In this document: positions 1-8,884 of the stretch, one piece after another | How positions within the stretch are numbered: the first letter of the stretch is position 1 | Layout: every line of letters begins with the position of its first letter | Source of the DNA: Lachnospiraceae bacterium | GTDB lineage: Bacteria; Bacillota; Clostridia; Lachnospirales; Lachnospiraceae | Assembly (NCBI GenBank): GCA_022799755.1 | Contig: JAAWOU010000011.1 | Span: 1-54,835 of the forward strand | Length of the DNA: 54,835 nucleotides | Direction: 5' to 3' | Made by a program: the position numbers and the translations under genes | Notes under the pieces: model-generated | What the model was told of the DNA's origin: nothing | What the model saw: the letters and a program-made list of their open reading frames with translations, nothing else | Databases searched by the model: none

Positions 1-72
1 AGCATCGAACATCTGCCTGAATGCCAGACGGCCAATACGGCCAAAACCATTGATTGCTACTCTTACTGCCAT
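1..72 (-). CDS. gap: glyceraldehyde-3-phosphate dehydrogenase, N-terminal fragment
   Basis: Only the first 24 codons are inside the window; the gene runs off the left edge. The translation MAVRVAINGFGRIGRLAF carries the NAD-binding Rossmann motif GFGRIG typical of the GAPDH N-terminus. The ATG at 72 is preceded by an AGGAGG site (about 78-83) at good spacing. GAPDH oxidises glyceraldehyde 3-phosphate to 1,3-bisphosphoglycerate in glycolysis, in the cytosol. The identity is clear from the motif; which paralogue (NAD or NADP type) cannot be said from 24 residues. Confidence 0.9.
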   Translation of the reverse strand, partial: MAVRVAINGFGRIGRLAFRQMFDA

Positions 73-397
73 TTTAGTTCCCTCCTAAAATATATTTTAA
101 ACTGTTTCGGCAATCCTTGTCCCCTTTTCACAGGACATGCCAGATTGTCAAACTTTTATCAACAAGGCTATTTTACCCAATCTCAGGAGATAATTCAAGA
201 TGTAAATGAAAAATAATTTCCATATTTTCGGAAATTTTACAGTTTGTTTAGAATTAAGATAGCAGGCAGGATAATTTATGATATAATATCTATTCAGAAA
301 GCAACACACCGGCTTTATCCAGGGCCAAAACCCCCTGGAACCGCAATGTTGCAAACGATAATCTATAAAATAAAATACGATGGAAAGGAATATACTC
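73..397. other. divergent intergenic region gap / PHP phosphatase
   Basis: This 325-bp stretch lies between two divergent genes and contains no convincing gene. It holds the gap ribosome site, an extended -10 promoter for the plus-strand gene (279-287), and a small GC hairpin (CCAGGG at 319-324 with CCCTGG at 333-338) in the leader of the phosphatase gene. A minus-strand TAAAAT preceded by GGGACA could serve gap, but this is weak. Confidence 0.5.
279..287 (+). promoter_or_regulatory. extended -10 promoter for the PHP phosphatase gene
   Basis: TGATATAAT is a perfect TATAAT with a TGn extension. The -35 position 17 nt upstream (259-264, ATAGCA) is poor, which fits an extended -10 promoter. It gives a leader of roughly 105 nt. 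Confidence 0.5.
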
Positions 398-1210
398 ATG
401 ATTACAGCAGACTGCCACCTGCATTCCTCTTTCTCCGGAGACTCTGATACGCCTATGGAAGAAATGGTTCTGCAGGGCATCGCACAGGGGCTTGATACCA
501 TGTGCTTTACGGAACATAACGACTTTGAATATCCTGACGCAGAGGATCTGGACGGAAAGCTTTTCCTCTTGAACACTGACTCCTACCTTTATGAACTGGC
601 AAACCTGAAAGAAAAATACGCAGGAAAAATACGCCTGCTCTTTGGCGTGGAGCTGGGACTGCAGCCAGAGGTGATGCGTCAAAATGCTGTCTACGCCAAA
701 TCCTTTGAATTTGACTTCATCATCGGCTCCTCTCACCTTTGTCATGGAAAGGATGTCTATTATCCCGATTTCTTCCAGGGACGCAGCACCAGAGAAGCCC
801 TGCGGGAATATTTTGAGTCTATCCTGGAGAATATTCAGAAATTCTCGAATTTCAGCGTATATGGGCATCTGGACTATGCCGTAAGGTATGCGCCGGGAAA
901 AGACGAGTATTTATATTCGGTATACCATGACATTTTTGATGAGATTTTGAAAACTCTCCTGGATAAGGGCATAGGCCTGGAACTGAACACCGGCGGAATC
1001 AAGGCCGGTATGCATGATTTCCATCCCTGCGTGGGTGTACTGAAGCGGTATCGGGAACTGGGCGGGGAAATCATCACTGTCGGCTCCGACTCCCATGATA
1101 CAGCCCGTATCGGGGATTCTTTCGAGCGGGCCGCGGATGTCCTGAGGGAATGCGGCTTCCGGTACTACTGCGTCTTTGAAAAAAGAGCCCCGGAATATTT
1201 CAGACTGTGA
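398..1210 (+). CDS. PHP-domain phosphatase, histidinol-phosphatase (HisJ/HisK family)
   Basis: A 270-aa PHP-superfamily phosphoesterase. The HLH motif at residues 7-9 and the EH pair near residue 40 are the metal ligands of the first two PHP motifs, and GSDSHD near the C-terminus is the last. In the HisJ/HisK family the reaction is dephosphorylation of L-histidinol phosphate in histidine biosynthesis, using a trinuclear metal centre; the length matches. I chose the ATG at 398 because GGAAAGGA sits about 8 nt upstream; an in-frame ATG at 380 lacks a site. No other his gene is nearby, so a role on another phosphoester is possible. The gene is monocistronic and is followed by a hairpin. Confidence 0.8.
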   Translation: MITADCHLHSSFSGDSDTPMEEMVLQGIAQGLDTMCFTEHNDFEYPDAEDLDGKLFLLNTDSYLYELANLKEKYAGKIRLLFGVELGLQPEVMRQNAVYAKSFEFDFIIGSSHLCHGKDVYYPDFFQGRSTREALREYFESILENIQKFSNFSVYGHLDYAVRYAPGKDEYLYSVYHDIFDEILKTLLDKGIGLELNTGGIKAGMHDFHPCVGVLKRYRELGGEIITVGSDSHDTARIGDSFERAADVLRECGFRYYCVFEKRAPEYFRL

Positions 1211-1238
1211 ACGTTATGGGAAAGCGGTTGCAGACTTT

Positions 1239-1264
1239 CGGCGCTCCAGATACACGGAGCGCCG
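1239..1264 (+). terminator. hairpin after the PHP phosphatase gene
   Basis: CGGCGCTCC (1239-1247) pairs with GGAGCGCCG (1256-1264) in a perfect 9-bp GC stem with an 8-nt loop, 28 bp after the stop codon. The following T-rich tract is interrupted (ACTTTCTAATACCTTTT), so termination is likely but imperfect. It lies between convergent genes. GACTTT is repeated on both sides. Confidence 0.5.
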
Positions 1265-1507
1265 ACTTTCTAATACCTTTTATATATGTCTCCACGGTTC
1301 CCGGCAGCAGTCGGGGCATACTATAAATTTATCTGACGTGCAGTATAAATTCTTTCTTTCGTTAATACTCGTATACACCAGATTATATGGTATTTTCAAG
1401 TCGTTTATACCAAAGCAGAAACCACCAAGAATCTTTGACCGTCATGGGAAAGACATGCTCCGCCGTCCTGGGCCTGAGCACCACCCTGATCTCAGTCCTC
1501 TGGCCGC

Positions 1508-3196
1508 TCATTCCTCGTCATCCTCCTCCAGCACCTCGTTCAGTTCTTCCCTTGCCTCCCTGATGGCATCGTGATCCCCATCTTTCAGCGCCGCCTCAAA
1601 GGCCGTGATGTAGCGGTCAAGCGTTCGCCTGCGGTCTCCCAGGGATTCCTCATACATCCGCTCTGCCCGCAGCAGCACCAGCCTGTTCTCCTCGTAATCC
1701 CTGGGCTGGACTTTCAGATAGGCCAGTTCTTCCATGCGCCTTTTGACCTCTTCCTCAGTCATCTCGTTGTCCTGTCCCTTGATGATCATCTTCTTCGTCT
1801 CCCCCGTGGAGACCACCGTCACCTCCACCTCCAGCAGGGAGTTGATGTCGTAAGTGTAAGTCACGTCCACGGACTCTCTCCCCTTTGGCCCCTTGGGGAT
1901 ATCGATCTCCAGCTCTCCCAGGAACAGATTGTTCCTGGCGAAGCGGCTCTCCCCTTGCAACACGCGGACACGCACCTTGCCCTGGTTGTCCCTGGCCGTA
2001 TACAGCCGCTCTGTATGGCTTGCAGGAATGACAGTATTCCGTTCAATGATAGGGCAGAATCTGCCGTCCTCATACTTCCCCTCATCGTACTCCACCACCA
2101 CCTCGGTGCCCAGAGTAAAGGAACAGACGTCTGTCAGAACGACCTCCTTGACTTCCTCCCTGCGCTCTTTCATGGCCGCCTGGACCGCAGCCCCCAGGGC
2201 CACTGTCTCGTCAGGATTCATTTTCGTGTCCGGGAACTTTCGGAACAGCCTTATCAGGAAGTCCCTGACAATGGTAAGCCTGGTGGCACCGCCGATCAGC
2301 AGCACTTCATCAATGTCCGAAAGTTTCAGGCCCGCGTCCGCCAGGCTCTTCTTCACGGGTTCTCTGATCTTCATCAGAAGTTCCTCGCAGGCCTCTTCGT
2401 ACTCCTTATATGTAATCTTCTGCTCCAGAGTCTCTTCCTTATATAAGAAGCCCATTCTGACTACATCCGTATCATTAATGGCGCACTTTGCATTTTCTGC
2501 CTCCCGGAACAGCCGCACCTGCTCTTTCTCAGAGAGGTTCTGCAGCTGCAGCTTCGCTTTCTGCAAAAACAGCTTCGCCATCACCTCCGTAAAGTCCTCG
2601 CCGCCCAGATAGTTATCTCCGGCTACGGCCCGTACCTCCAGGATATTATGGTACAGTTCCAGAATGGACACGTCAAAGGTGCCGCCCCCTAAGTCGAACA
2701 CCAGAAACCGTGTGTCCTTTGTTTTGTCATAAAGGCCATAGGCCACCGCGGCGGCTGTAGGCTCCGAAATCATGCGCTCCACCTTAAGGCCCGCCAGCTC
2801 CCCGGCGCGCTTGGTGGCCTTTCTTCTCTTGTCATCAAAATAGGCCGGCACGCTGATAACAGCCTCTGTCACTTCCTCCCCCAGAAAGCTCTCCGCGTCC
2901 TCCTTTAGAGACCGCAGCACCAGGCTGGAAAGCTCCTCCGGCCTGTAGTGCTTCCCGCTCAATATGTAGTCTCTCTCCGTGCCCATACTGCGCTTAAAGG
3001 TCTCGGCTACGGTGTCAGGGTAAAGGCTCATACGCTCCCTGGCAGTCTCCCCCACATACACATTTCCCTCACTGTCCACGCTGACCACCGAGGGCGTAAG
3101 GTTCTTCCCCAGCCTGTTGGGAATGATTCTCGGCCCCTCTTCCGTGAAATATGCGATCAAACTGTTCGTTGTACCCAAGTCAATTCCTACTATCAT
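1508..3196 (-). CDS. HscC-like Hsp70 chaperone
   Basis: A 562-aa Hsp70. The nucleotide-binding domain shows GIDLGTTNS (residues 4-12), VPAYFDD (116-122), [10 protein letters not shown] (145-154) and FDLGGGTFD (167-175); a shortened substrate-binding part follows, ending in an acidic EEDDEE tail. Canonical DnaK is about 610-640 aa, so this is the short class. From memory, E. coli HscC (about 556 aa) shares marked stretches such as [15 protein letters not shown] and AGDN.LGGEDFT, which places this in the HscC subfamily. The ATG at 3196 has a GGAGGT site just upstream; 62 in-frame upstream codons have none. No dnaJ or grpE lies beside it. A J-like TPR protein at 23156-26203 is a candidate partner (inference). 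Confidence 0.85.
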   Translation of the reverse strand: MIVGIDLGTTNSLIAYFTEEGPRIIPNRLGKNLTPSVVSVDSEGNVYVGETARERMSLYPDTVAETFKRSMGTERDYILSGKHYRPEELSSLVLRSLKEDAESFLGEEVTEAVISVPAYFDDKRRKATKRAGELAGLKVERMISEPTAAAVAYGLYDKTKDTRFLVFDLGGGTFDVSILELYHNILEVRAVAGDNYLGGEDFTEVMAKLFLQKAKLQLQNLSEKEQVRLFREAENAKCAINDTDVVRMGFLYKEETLEQKITYKEYEEACEELLMKIREPVKKSLADAGLKLSDIDEVLLIGGATRLTIVRDFLIRLFRKFPDTKMNPDETVALGAAVQAAMKERREEVKEVVLTDVCSFTLGTEVVVEYDEGKYEDGRFCPIIERNTVIPASHTERLYTARDNQGKVRVRVLQGESRFARNNLFLGELEIDIPKGPKGRESVDVTYTYDINSLLEVEVTVVSTGETKKMIIKGQDNEMTEEEVKRRMEELAYLKVQPRDYEENRLVLLRAERMYEESLGDRRRTLDRYITAFEAALKDGDHDAIREAREELNEVLEEDDEE

Positions 3197-3238
3197 GCTT
3201 ACCTCCACGTCACTGCGGCGATTTGCCCGCTGACTACC

Positions 3239-3244
3239 AGTATA
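3239..3244 (-). promoter_or_regulatory. possible -10 box for the HscC-like gene
   Basis: On the minus strand TATACT lies about 43 nt before the start codon. The -35 region 17-18 nt further up (GTGAAG) is weak and there is no TGn extension. I see no CIRCE (HrcA) or CtsR operator, so heat-shock control of the usual Firmicutes type is not supported. Confidence 0.3.
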
Positions 3245-3473
3245 ACACAACCATCGGCTATCTTCACGGAAAAAATGAGTTTTGGAAAAATTTAATACTT
3301 TTGGGGCAGATCCGGAGCAGCCTACGGGATTCCGACATACGATACCTGCCGTGTGGTGACGGGAAACATCGATACGTGACACTTCTGTCAGGCCACGGTA
3401 CGGCTGCTCCTTTATATGATAGAAAGCATCGTATCATGGTAAATTCAGGGCCTAACACAGCAATCGGCTTTCC

Positions 3474-4349
3474 TTATGAAAAAAGAGCCTTTCTTTTTAC
3501 AAACTCCTCAATGCTCTCTGCATGGGAAGCCGCTTGCAGCCACCTTTTCAGGACTTCCTCGCTTTCCTCCGCTATGATCTCTTCCCGCAAGACCACAGGA
3601 ACCGGCTCTTTCTCCTCCAATAATTCCAATATAGAAGCCGCTCTCCCCTCGATCTTTCCCTCGATCTTTCCGTCTTCCCTCGCATACGCTATCTCTTCCC
3701 ATCTCTGCATATACTTCACCCCCGCTTTCTCGGACTCCCTGACCGCGCAGACCCTTCTGTGGATCCGCCGAATCTTCTGGCTGGCACTGCTTCCCGCCAT
3801 CTCGTCCGTAGTCTTTCCTATGTACTCCATAAAGTCCAGGAACTCTTGGGAAAAGCTTTCCCGGTTCTTCCCTTTTGTATTGATGAATACCCTCAGGCTC
3901 CCGTCCTCCAGCCTCAGGTCAGGGCACTCCCTGCACACCCCATCAAATGTATAGCGGTAGAGCCCTCGCCCGAAGATGTCAAATGGCGCTATCAGGATAA
4001 AGCAGCTGTCGTTCAGGAGGTTGAAGTCCGTGCTGCCCGGCTCTAACAGCGATACGTCCAGCTGCGCCTGGTAGTAGCGGCTCCTCCGGATCAGGTTCCC
4101 GGTGTTGCGCTGCTGCATCTCGGCGTAGTAGATAGTACCTTCCCTGTCCATTCCCACCACGTCCAGCCGCACCTGGCGCAGTTCGGGCGACACCCGCAGT
4201 TCTTTCTCCGTTTCCGTCTTTCCAAGCAGCTCTACCTCGTTCTCCAGCAGGATGCTGATGACCGCCTGGTAGGTCTCTCTGTCCTCCATCGCCTCATCGA
4301 ACAGGAACTTGTCCAAAAGGTTCAGTTTCTGCAGCTTCGTGTTTGCCAT
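3474..4349 (-). CDS. Rpn-family PD-(D/E)XK nuclease / putative transposase
   Basis: A 291-aa protein of the Rpn / PD-(D/E)XK-nuclease-family-transposase type that is multicopy in gut Clostridia. The start MANTKLQKLNLLDKFLFDEA is typical. A nuclease-like core is visible as RLDVV (Asp63) followed by YYAEMQ (Glu77 and Gln79, the usual (D/E)xQ variant). Near the C-terminus there is a charged KIEGKIEGR repeat. Rpn proteins in E. coli are DNA endonucleases that promote RecA-independent recombination; the role here is inferred. The start at 4349 has a strong GGAGGAG site and a clear promoter upstream (4549-4577). The gene sits at the left border of the AT-rich glycan locus. Confidence 0.8.
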   Translation of the reverse strand: MANTKLQKLNLLDKFLFDEAMEDRETYQAVISILLENEVELLGKTETEKELRVSPELRQVRLDVVGMDREGTIYYAEMQQRNTGNLIRRSRYYQAQLDVSLLEPGSTDFNLLNDSCFILIAPFDIFGRGLYRYTFDGVCRECPDLRLEDGSLRVFINTKGKNRESFSQEFLDFMEYIGKTTDEMAGSSASQKIRRIHRRVCAVRESEKAGVKYMQRWEEIAYAREDGKIEGKIEGRAASILELLEEKEPVPVVLREEIIAEESEEVLKRWLQAASHAESIEEFVKRKALFS

Positions 4350-4714
4350 GCTTCTCCTCCTTTCGGGATTACCTGAAAGGAGACGCTGAGAACCCGCTGC
4401 ACTCCGCCTTATATCTTTCACGAAATCCCATGCAATTTAAGTTGTTTGAATGAAAAAGCACAGATTTCTGTTGAAGTAGGACGGGAATGCTTCCCTAGAA
4501 TACGGAACTGGCCGTATGGAGTTCAAGAGAATTTATGCTTTTGGAATTAGTATAGCAAAGGTATGGTGGGTTGACAAGTAAAAATTCTAAATTCTCTACC
4601 GCCCTTACGATCAGGTATTCGATAAAATATAATTGAGTTGTATCAAAAAACGTTAATGGCTTGCTAGGTCAGACCATCCACGACCGCCTCATGACACTGG
4701 ACCCTTAACGTCTA
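4350..4714. other. intergenic region left of the glycan locus
   Basis: 365 bp without a gene. It carries the promoter and long leader of the Rpn-type gene (minus). A TACGG...CCGTA inverted repeat lies in the leader near 4500-4516. Base composition turns clearly AT-rich here compared with the flanking Hsp70 gene. I see no IS end or tRNA fragment. Confidence 0.5.
4549..4577 (-). promoter_or_regulatory. promoter of the Rpn-type gene
   Basis: On the minus strand TTGTCA (4572-4577) and TATACT (4549-4554) are separated by exactly 17 nt. The implied start near 4541 leaves a leader of about 190 nt before the ATG at 4349. Confidence 0.65.
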
Positions 4715-5494
4715 TCAGTTATTTATACAAAATTCATATACTTTACCGGGAACAGGGTCATTTGTCGCTAAGTCGAATGCACAAATAACGCAAAAAACTA
4801 TGCATAAAGCAAACAAGCCCCACAAAATGGCTCTTCCGGCCTTTACTCCGCAACCAGCTTTAGAAATCACTTTGGGAGATTTGGCAAAATAAGCACAGAG
4901 CCATATTGAAACTATAAACAGAAGAATAATAAACAGAATCATAACAACAGGACCACATATATTCGTTAAGAATTCCCCGAAGAATTTAGGTACAACTTCA
5001 CGGTTGAATATCATGGGCACTCCGGTCAGGTTGCTGAGTTTTTCCTCAAGATATGCGAGATACCCTCTGAAAATTGCAACTCTTCTGCACTGCATGGAAA
5101 ACACATATAAGCACAATGTCATAATGGAAGGTAAAAGGGCAAATACTGCCGCCAACGCCAGATTAGGTCTTTTAATCTCTTTTGCTCCTGTTACTAATGT
5201 AATTGCAATTCCTAATACGACACCGCAGAAACTGATACATGTGATCACAAAGACTCCATTCGATCTGTCATACTCTTCAAGCTGCTCACTATACATTACA
5301 AGTAATAATGTCAATGATTCAATATTTTCAGTTTTATTTTCATTCATTGTTTCGGAATCTGCAATCCCGGCAAGTACATTATCATCTGCATCCGGCAATC
5401 CCATATCTGTCTGTGCATATACAGCCGGAATTGAATATAGAAACAATAAACTCAATAAAAATGTCGTAATACATAATATCCGCATTCTTTTCAA
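4715..5494 (-). CDS. hypothetical membrane protein with signal peptide
   Basis: A 259-aa protein I do not recognise. It begins with a signal-like segment (about residues 1-27, ending AVYAQ), then an acidic extracytoplasmic stretch of about 50 residues. Four strongly hydrophobic segments follow, near residues 83-105, 112-132, 180-205 and 225-245. No enzymatic motif is visible. A TTG at 5494 lies 9 nt after GAGGGGG, so I kept that start; the ATG at 5485 is the alternative. It is the most distal gene on the left of the AT-rich glycan locus and shares its low GC, so it may belong to the same acquired segment. No link to glycan assembly can be read from the sequence. Confidence 0.6.
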   Translation of the reverse strand: MKRMRILCITTFLLSLLFLYSIPAVYAQTDMGLPDADDNVLAGIADSETMNENKTENIESLTLLLVMYSEQLEEYDRSNGVFVITCISFCGVVLGIAITLVTGAKEIKRPNLALAAVFALLPSIMTLCLYVFSMQCRRVAIFRGYLAYLEEKLSNLTGVPMIFNREVVPKFFGEFLTNICGPVVMILFIILLFIVSIWLCAYFAKSPKVISKAGCGVKAGRAILWGLFALCIVFCVICAFDLATNDPVPGKVYEFCINN

Positions 5495-5568
5495 CTTTAA
5501 TTACCCCCTCGTATCTCTGAAATCAATCGGTTGCGCTTACCAGCCTTGGACTTTTTGGCATCTTTTTC

Positions 5569-5643
5569 TCACTGGAAACCCTTGGCTTCATATGGCAGCC
5601 AGTCACCACTGCTATATAAGAGCCACTCTATAAACTCCTGCAC
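5569..5643 (-). CDS. candidate 24-residue ORF with strong ribosome site
   Basis: A GTG-started ORF of 24 residues beginning MQEFIEWLLYSSGDW. An AAAGGAGGTCA site about 10 nt upstream is nearly perfectly complementary to the 16S anti-Shine-Dalgarno and has no other gene to serve at that spacing. The peptide is aromatic and amphipathic with two Trp. It lies between the acyltransferase and the hypothetical membrane protein. It could be a real small protein, a leader peptide or a decayed gene; I cannot identify it. Confidence 0.3.
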   Translation of the reverse strand: MQEFIEWLLYSSGDWLPYEAKGFQ

Positions 5644-5770
5644 TGTTCCCTGACCTCCTTTCTGAGTCGTTTTATGCCAAAGCTGCAAGAAAAACGAAGT
5701 TATTTTTCCAAAAATCTGCACTTATTTTAGATAAACTGCAGAAAAATTCAGCAAAATAAATTTCACTTAA

Positions 5771-6845
5771 TCAGCAGACACTATTTAGCCATTTTTTGCT
5801 AGGCTTTTCAATTATTTCATGTATCGCAACTGCAAAAACAGTACAAAAAATAAAAGAAGATATAATCTTAAAGCCATTATCATAGATACCTACAATGTCT
5901 ATTATTTTTCTCATGATCGGCCAAATAAAAAGCTGTGCCAAGAAAAATGCATAGCAGATATTGCTAAAATATGCTAAAATCTTGTTTTCCCGGTTCTGTT
6001 TCTTTACCCCCCCCGGACAGTCCTATAAGCATGACACTAAACAATGGAAAGCATATCCACGAATATAGCATATAATTCCCTCTGCCTATGTCCAAGTCAT
6101 ATGCTAAGGATACGCTGAGAATCAACACTAATGTTTCTCCCCCAATCAGTACTCTGTTGTATAGTATTTTCTTCAGCCATCCAATCTGACTAATATCTTT
6201 TCTATGAGCCGCCAATATCACGCCTATCAGAAATTCTATTATCCTGAAAAATGGATTGCTGTAGATGCTCCCCAACTGGAATCTCCATACAACGATTGGA
6301 GAATATAGTATGATCCCGCTCAAAAGCCCCAGCAAGAGAAACCGGCTTTTAGCTCCCAATTGTTCAATGCATCCTTTCATAAATGGAAAAAGAAGATAGC
6401 ACATCAGCAGACATGAGATAAACCAGGTTCCTCCATTATGTGTCAGGGCAAAAGAGGAAAGATAAGCAGATTGAAGGCCCAGGGCTTCCATCGGAATTAG
6501 CTGCAAGTTCTGCAAGACCGATTCCGACCCACAGAAAATGCAATAAAACAGGCCAATAACATAATACGATGGAATTATCCCTATCAACCTTTTCCGATAG
6601 AACTTCTTGACATTTACAATTGCTTGCATGTCGTCATATTTATGCACATAAAACATAGAGAATCCAGACAGCATAAAGAATCCTGTCATTGCTATCGCTC
6701 CCATACTGACGAAATTGTCCAATAGTCCATAATGGCATTGAAAATGTATATTGCTGTGGAAAGCAAAAACCAGCATTGTCAGAAAAATTCTGAATACGTC
6801 TAAACCAATTACCCGCATTTTAGTCGAAACTATGTCTTTTTCCAT
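5771..6845 (-). pseudogene. acyltransferase-3 (OafA/WecH-type), frameshifted in a G8 tract
   Basis: A membrane acyltransferase-3 protein, the family that O-acetylates surface polysaccharides. The family motif is visible at the N-terminus: LDVFR (Asp16, Arg19) and AFHSN with His30, followed by multiple membrane segments. In the present reading the frame ends after about 290 codons at 5964. In the +1-shifted frame the sequence continues to 5771 with NICYAFFLAQLFIWPIM and a final membrane segment ending IEKPSKKWL, exactly the expected C-terminus. The shift maps to eight C on the plus strand at 6007-6014. Seven G would restore a 357-aa protein of normal family length. The start at 6845 has GAAAGAGGT upstream; 24 in-frame upstream codons are possible but atypical. 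It is either phase-variable (here OFF) or an assembly error. Confidence 0.75.
6007..6014. repeat. G8/C8 homopolymer inside acyltransferase gene
   Basis: Eight consecutive C on the plus strand (G on the coding strand) at the point where the acyltransferase frame breaks. It is the longest G/C run I noticed in the window. Removing one base joins the two frames seamlessly. Confidence 0.9.
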
Positions 6846-6983
6846 GGGTACCTCTTTCCAAAATGTCCTATTACTGACTAGCACCGATTTTATTAATTCT
6901 TTTACTTGGCCGATCAAATATCTGATTTATGAAACTCACCTGCCTTGAGCCTAAACAAATACAAGAAGAAGCCATATCCATAT

Positions 6984-7499
6984 TCAGCTGTAAAGGTTCT
7001 CTTTGTACATCTTCCTTTCCATTTTGTACCAAACATAATGTCCAATCTGCTCTGGCGAGTATCCCTTTGGACACTTTTCAGGCAAGCCTGTCCTTTGATA
7101 GCCGTTCTTGTCATAAAAGCGTATAGCTCTCCTGTTCTCCGGTGCCACGCACCAGTAGATAGATTCAAGGCCTAAACCACAAAATCCATACCGTATGATT
7201 TCTTTCATGCCGTATTTTGAGTAGCCTTTTCCCATCGCGGACCTTCGCATCGCAATCGCAAACTCAGCTTCGGAATCAGTGACATGCTTCAGGCTCACTG
7301 TCCCCATATATTCATCCTTGCTGTCTGCAATGGCAAGATGAATGTTTTCTTTATCGATTCGACTTACATTAATGAACGCCTCACAGTCCCTTATTGATTT
7401 GTATGCGAAATTAGTCTGCAGATTCTCTACAACCGCAGAATCGTGCATCCATTCCAGCATAAAAGGAGCATCTTTTCTTTCCAATTTCCGTAACTTCAT
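6984..7499 (-). CDS. GNAT-family N-acetyltransferase
   Basis: A 171-aa RimJ/RimL-like GNAT. The acetyl-CoA pyrophosphate-binding motif A is visible as RRSAMGKG (residues 85-92), followed by the helix and ESIYWCVAPENRRAIRFYDKNGY, the typical motif-B end. It transfers an acetyl group from acetyl-CoA to an amine. Because the locus encodes a 3-amino-sugar aminotransferase (12442-13536) but no dedicated sugar N-acetyltransferase, a role in acetylating the nucleotide-linked amino sugar is a reasonable inference, not shown. The ATG at 7499 follows AGGAGAA. It lies between wecB and the acyltransferase. Confidence 0.8.
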   Translation of the reverse strand: MKLRKLERKDAPFMLEWMHDSAVVENLQTNFAYKSIRDCEAFINVSRIDKENIHLAIADSKDEYMGTVSLKHVTDSEAEFAIAMRRSAMGKGYSKYGMKEIIRYGFCGLGLESIYWCVAPENRRAIRFYDKNGYQRTGLPEKCPKGYSPEQIGHYVWYKMERKMYKENLYS

Positions 7500-7654
7500 T
7501 TATAAATTCTCCTAGCAGTTTCTCACTCCAAATGACGATGCTGTCCTATCATAAATCATCTATCCTTATTTTTGCCCCCATATATTCTGTCCCGGCAATA
7601 TAGTCTTCCATGCTTCCGGGTTCCCGGTCCAGGCTGCCAGAGACGTTAGTTTGT

Positions 7655-8806
7655 CTATATATGGAACCCTTTTCGATCGTTGCCAGGTTCTTCTACATTC
7701 CAAGGATCATATTTCTTCCCTTCAAGAATATCCGCTATTCTCTTACAGGCATGGCCATCGCCATACGGATTGCATGCATGTGCCATGGCATTGTACGCGT
7801 TCTTATCCTCCAGTAGCTCCTTGAAGTTCTTGTAAATTCTGTCCTCGTCCGTACCAACCAATCTCAGGGTTCCGGCTTCAATGCCTTCCGGTCTTTCTGT
7901 TGTATCACGCATCACAAGAACCGGTCTTCCATAGGAGGGCACTTCTTCCTGTATCCCTCCCGAATCCGTAAGACAAAGATGACATCTTGCTTCAAAATTA
8001 TGACAGTCGAACACTCCAATAGGCTCAATAATATGTATCCTATCACATCCCCCCAGTTCTTCATCTGCTGCCTTTCGTACGGCAGGATTCATATGAATTG
8101 GATATATCGCTTTACAATTCGGATGCTCATCAAGGACACGGCGAATCGCCCTGAACATATTATGCATTGGCCTGCCCAGATTTTCCCGCCTATGAGCTGT
8201 AATGAAAATGAGCTTACTATCCCCTACCCAGTCCAGTTCCGGATGCACATAATCTTCCCGTACCGTATGCTGCATTGCATCAATGACCGTATTTCCAGTA
8301 ACAAAAATCCTACTCGGGTCTTTTCCTTCTTTCATCAGATTATCTGCTGCCATCCGCGTTGGAGCAAAATGAAACTGCGCTGCAATTCCCACTGCCTGAC
8401 GATTAAACTCCTCAGGATAAGGCGAATAGATGTTATAGGTACGCAGTCCAGCCTCAACGTGGCCTATCGGAATCTGGAGATAGAAACACGCAAGCGCCGT
8501 TGCAAATGTGGTCGACGTATCTCCGTGAACCAGGACAACATCTGGCTTTGCCTCTTCAAGCACGCCCCTTATCTTTTCAAGGATGTCAGTTGTAATATCA
8601 AATAGCGTCTGTTGCTGTCGCATAATCGAAAGATCATAATCCGGAATGACATGAAAGGTCTTTGTAACCTGGTCTAGCATCTGACGGTGCTGTCCTGTTA
8701 CACAGACAAATGTCTCCAGATTCTTCCTTTTCTTTAATTCTTGGACAAGCGGGCACATCTTTATCGCTTCTGGCCTTGTACCAAAGACTGACATTATCCT
8801 TTTCAT
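7655..8806 (-). CDS. wecB: UDP-N-acetylglucosamine 2-epimerase (non-hydrolysing)
   Basis: A 383-aa enzyme that interconverts UDP-GlcNAc and UDP-ManNAc in the cytosol to feed glycan synthesis. Diagnostic segments are FGTRPEAIKM near the start, VHGDTSTTFA near residue 95, GHVEAGLRT, ITAHRRENLG and SGGIQEE, all characteristic of the non-hydrolysing family, and the length fits. No wecC-type dehydrogenase lies nearby, so the product may be used as ManNAc directly or be oxidised by an enzyme encoded elsewhere. The GTR-containing N-terminus fixes the start at 8806. After its stop, an in-frame-open stretch ending MGAKIRIDDL (to about 7550) may be a gene remnant. Confidence 0.92.
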   Translation of the reverse strand: MKRIMSVFGTRPEAIKMCPLVQELKKRKNLETFVCVTGQHRQMLDQVTKTFHVIPDYDLSIMRQQQTLFDITTDILEKIRGVLEEAKPDVVLVHGDTSTTFATALACFYLQIPIGHVEAGLRTYNIYSPYPEEFNRQAVGIAAQFHFAPTRMAADNLMKEGKDPSRIFVTGNTVIDAMQHTVREDYVHPELDWVGDSKLIFITAHRRENLGRPMHNMFRAIRRVLDEHPNCKAIYPIHMNPAVRKAADEELGGCDRIHIIEPIGVFDCHNFEARCHLCLTDSGGIQEEVPSYGRPVLVMRDTTERPEGIEAGTLRLVGTDEDRIYKNFKELLEDKNAYNAMAHACNPYGDGHACKRIADILEGKKYDPWNVEEPGNDRKGFHI

Positions 8807-8884
8807 TTTGGTCTATCCCTCTTTCAGATATATTCTAGTATGATAGTTGTTTCTCTAAGTACTTTTAATGAACCCATGCCATAT

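Noticed and set aside
3197..3473. CIRCE-type heat-shock operator upstream of the Hsp70 gene
   Set aside because: I searched for the TTAGCACTC / GAGTGCTAA pattern and a CtsR heptad repeat by eye and found neither.
5497..5561. Second tiny ORF before the hypothetical membrane protein
   Set aside because: Recounting the bases shows a stop after 12 codons, so it is not a credible gene.
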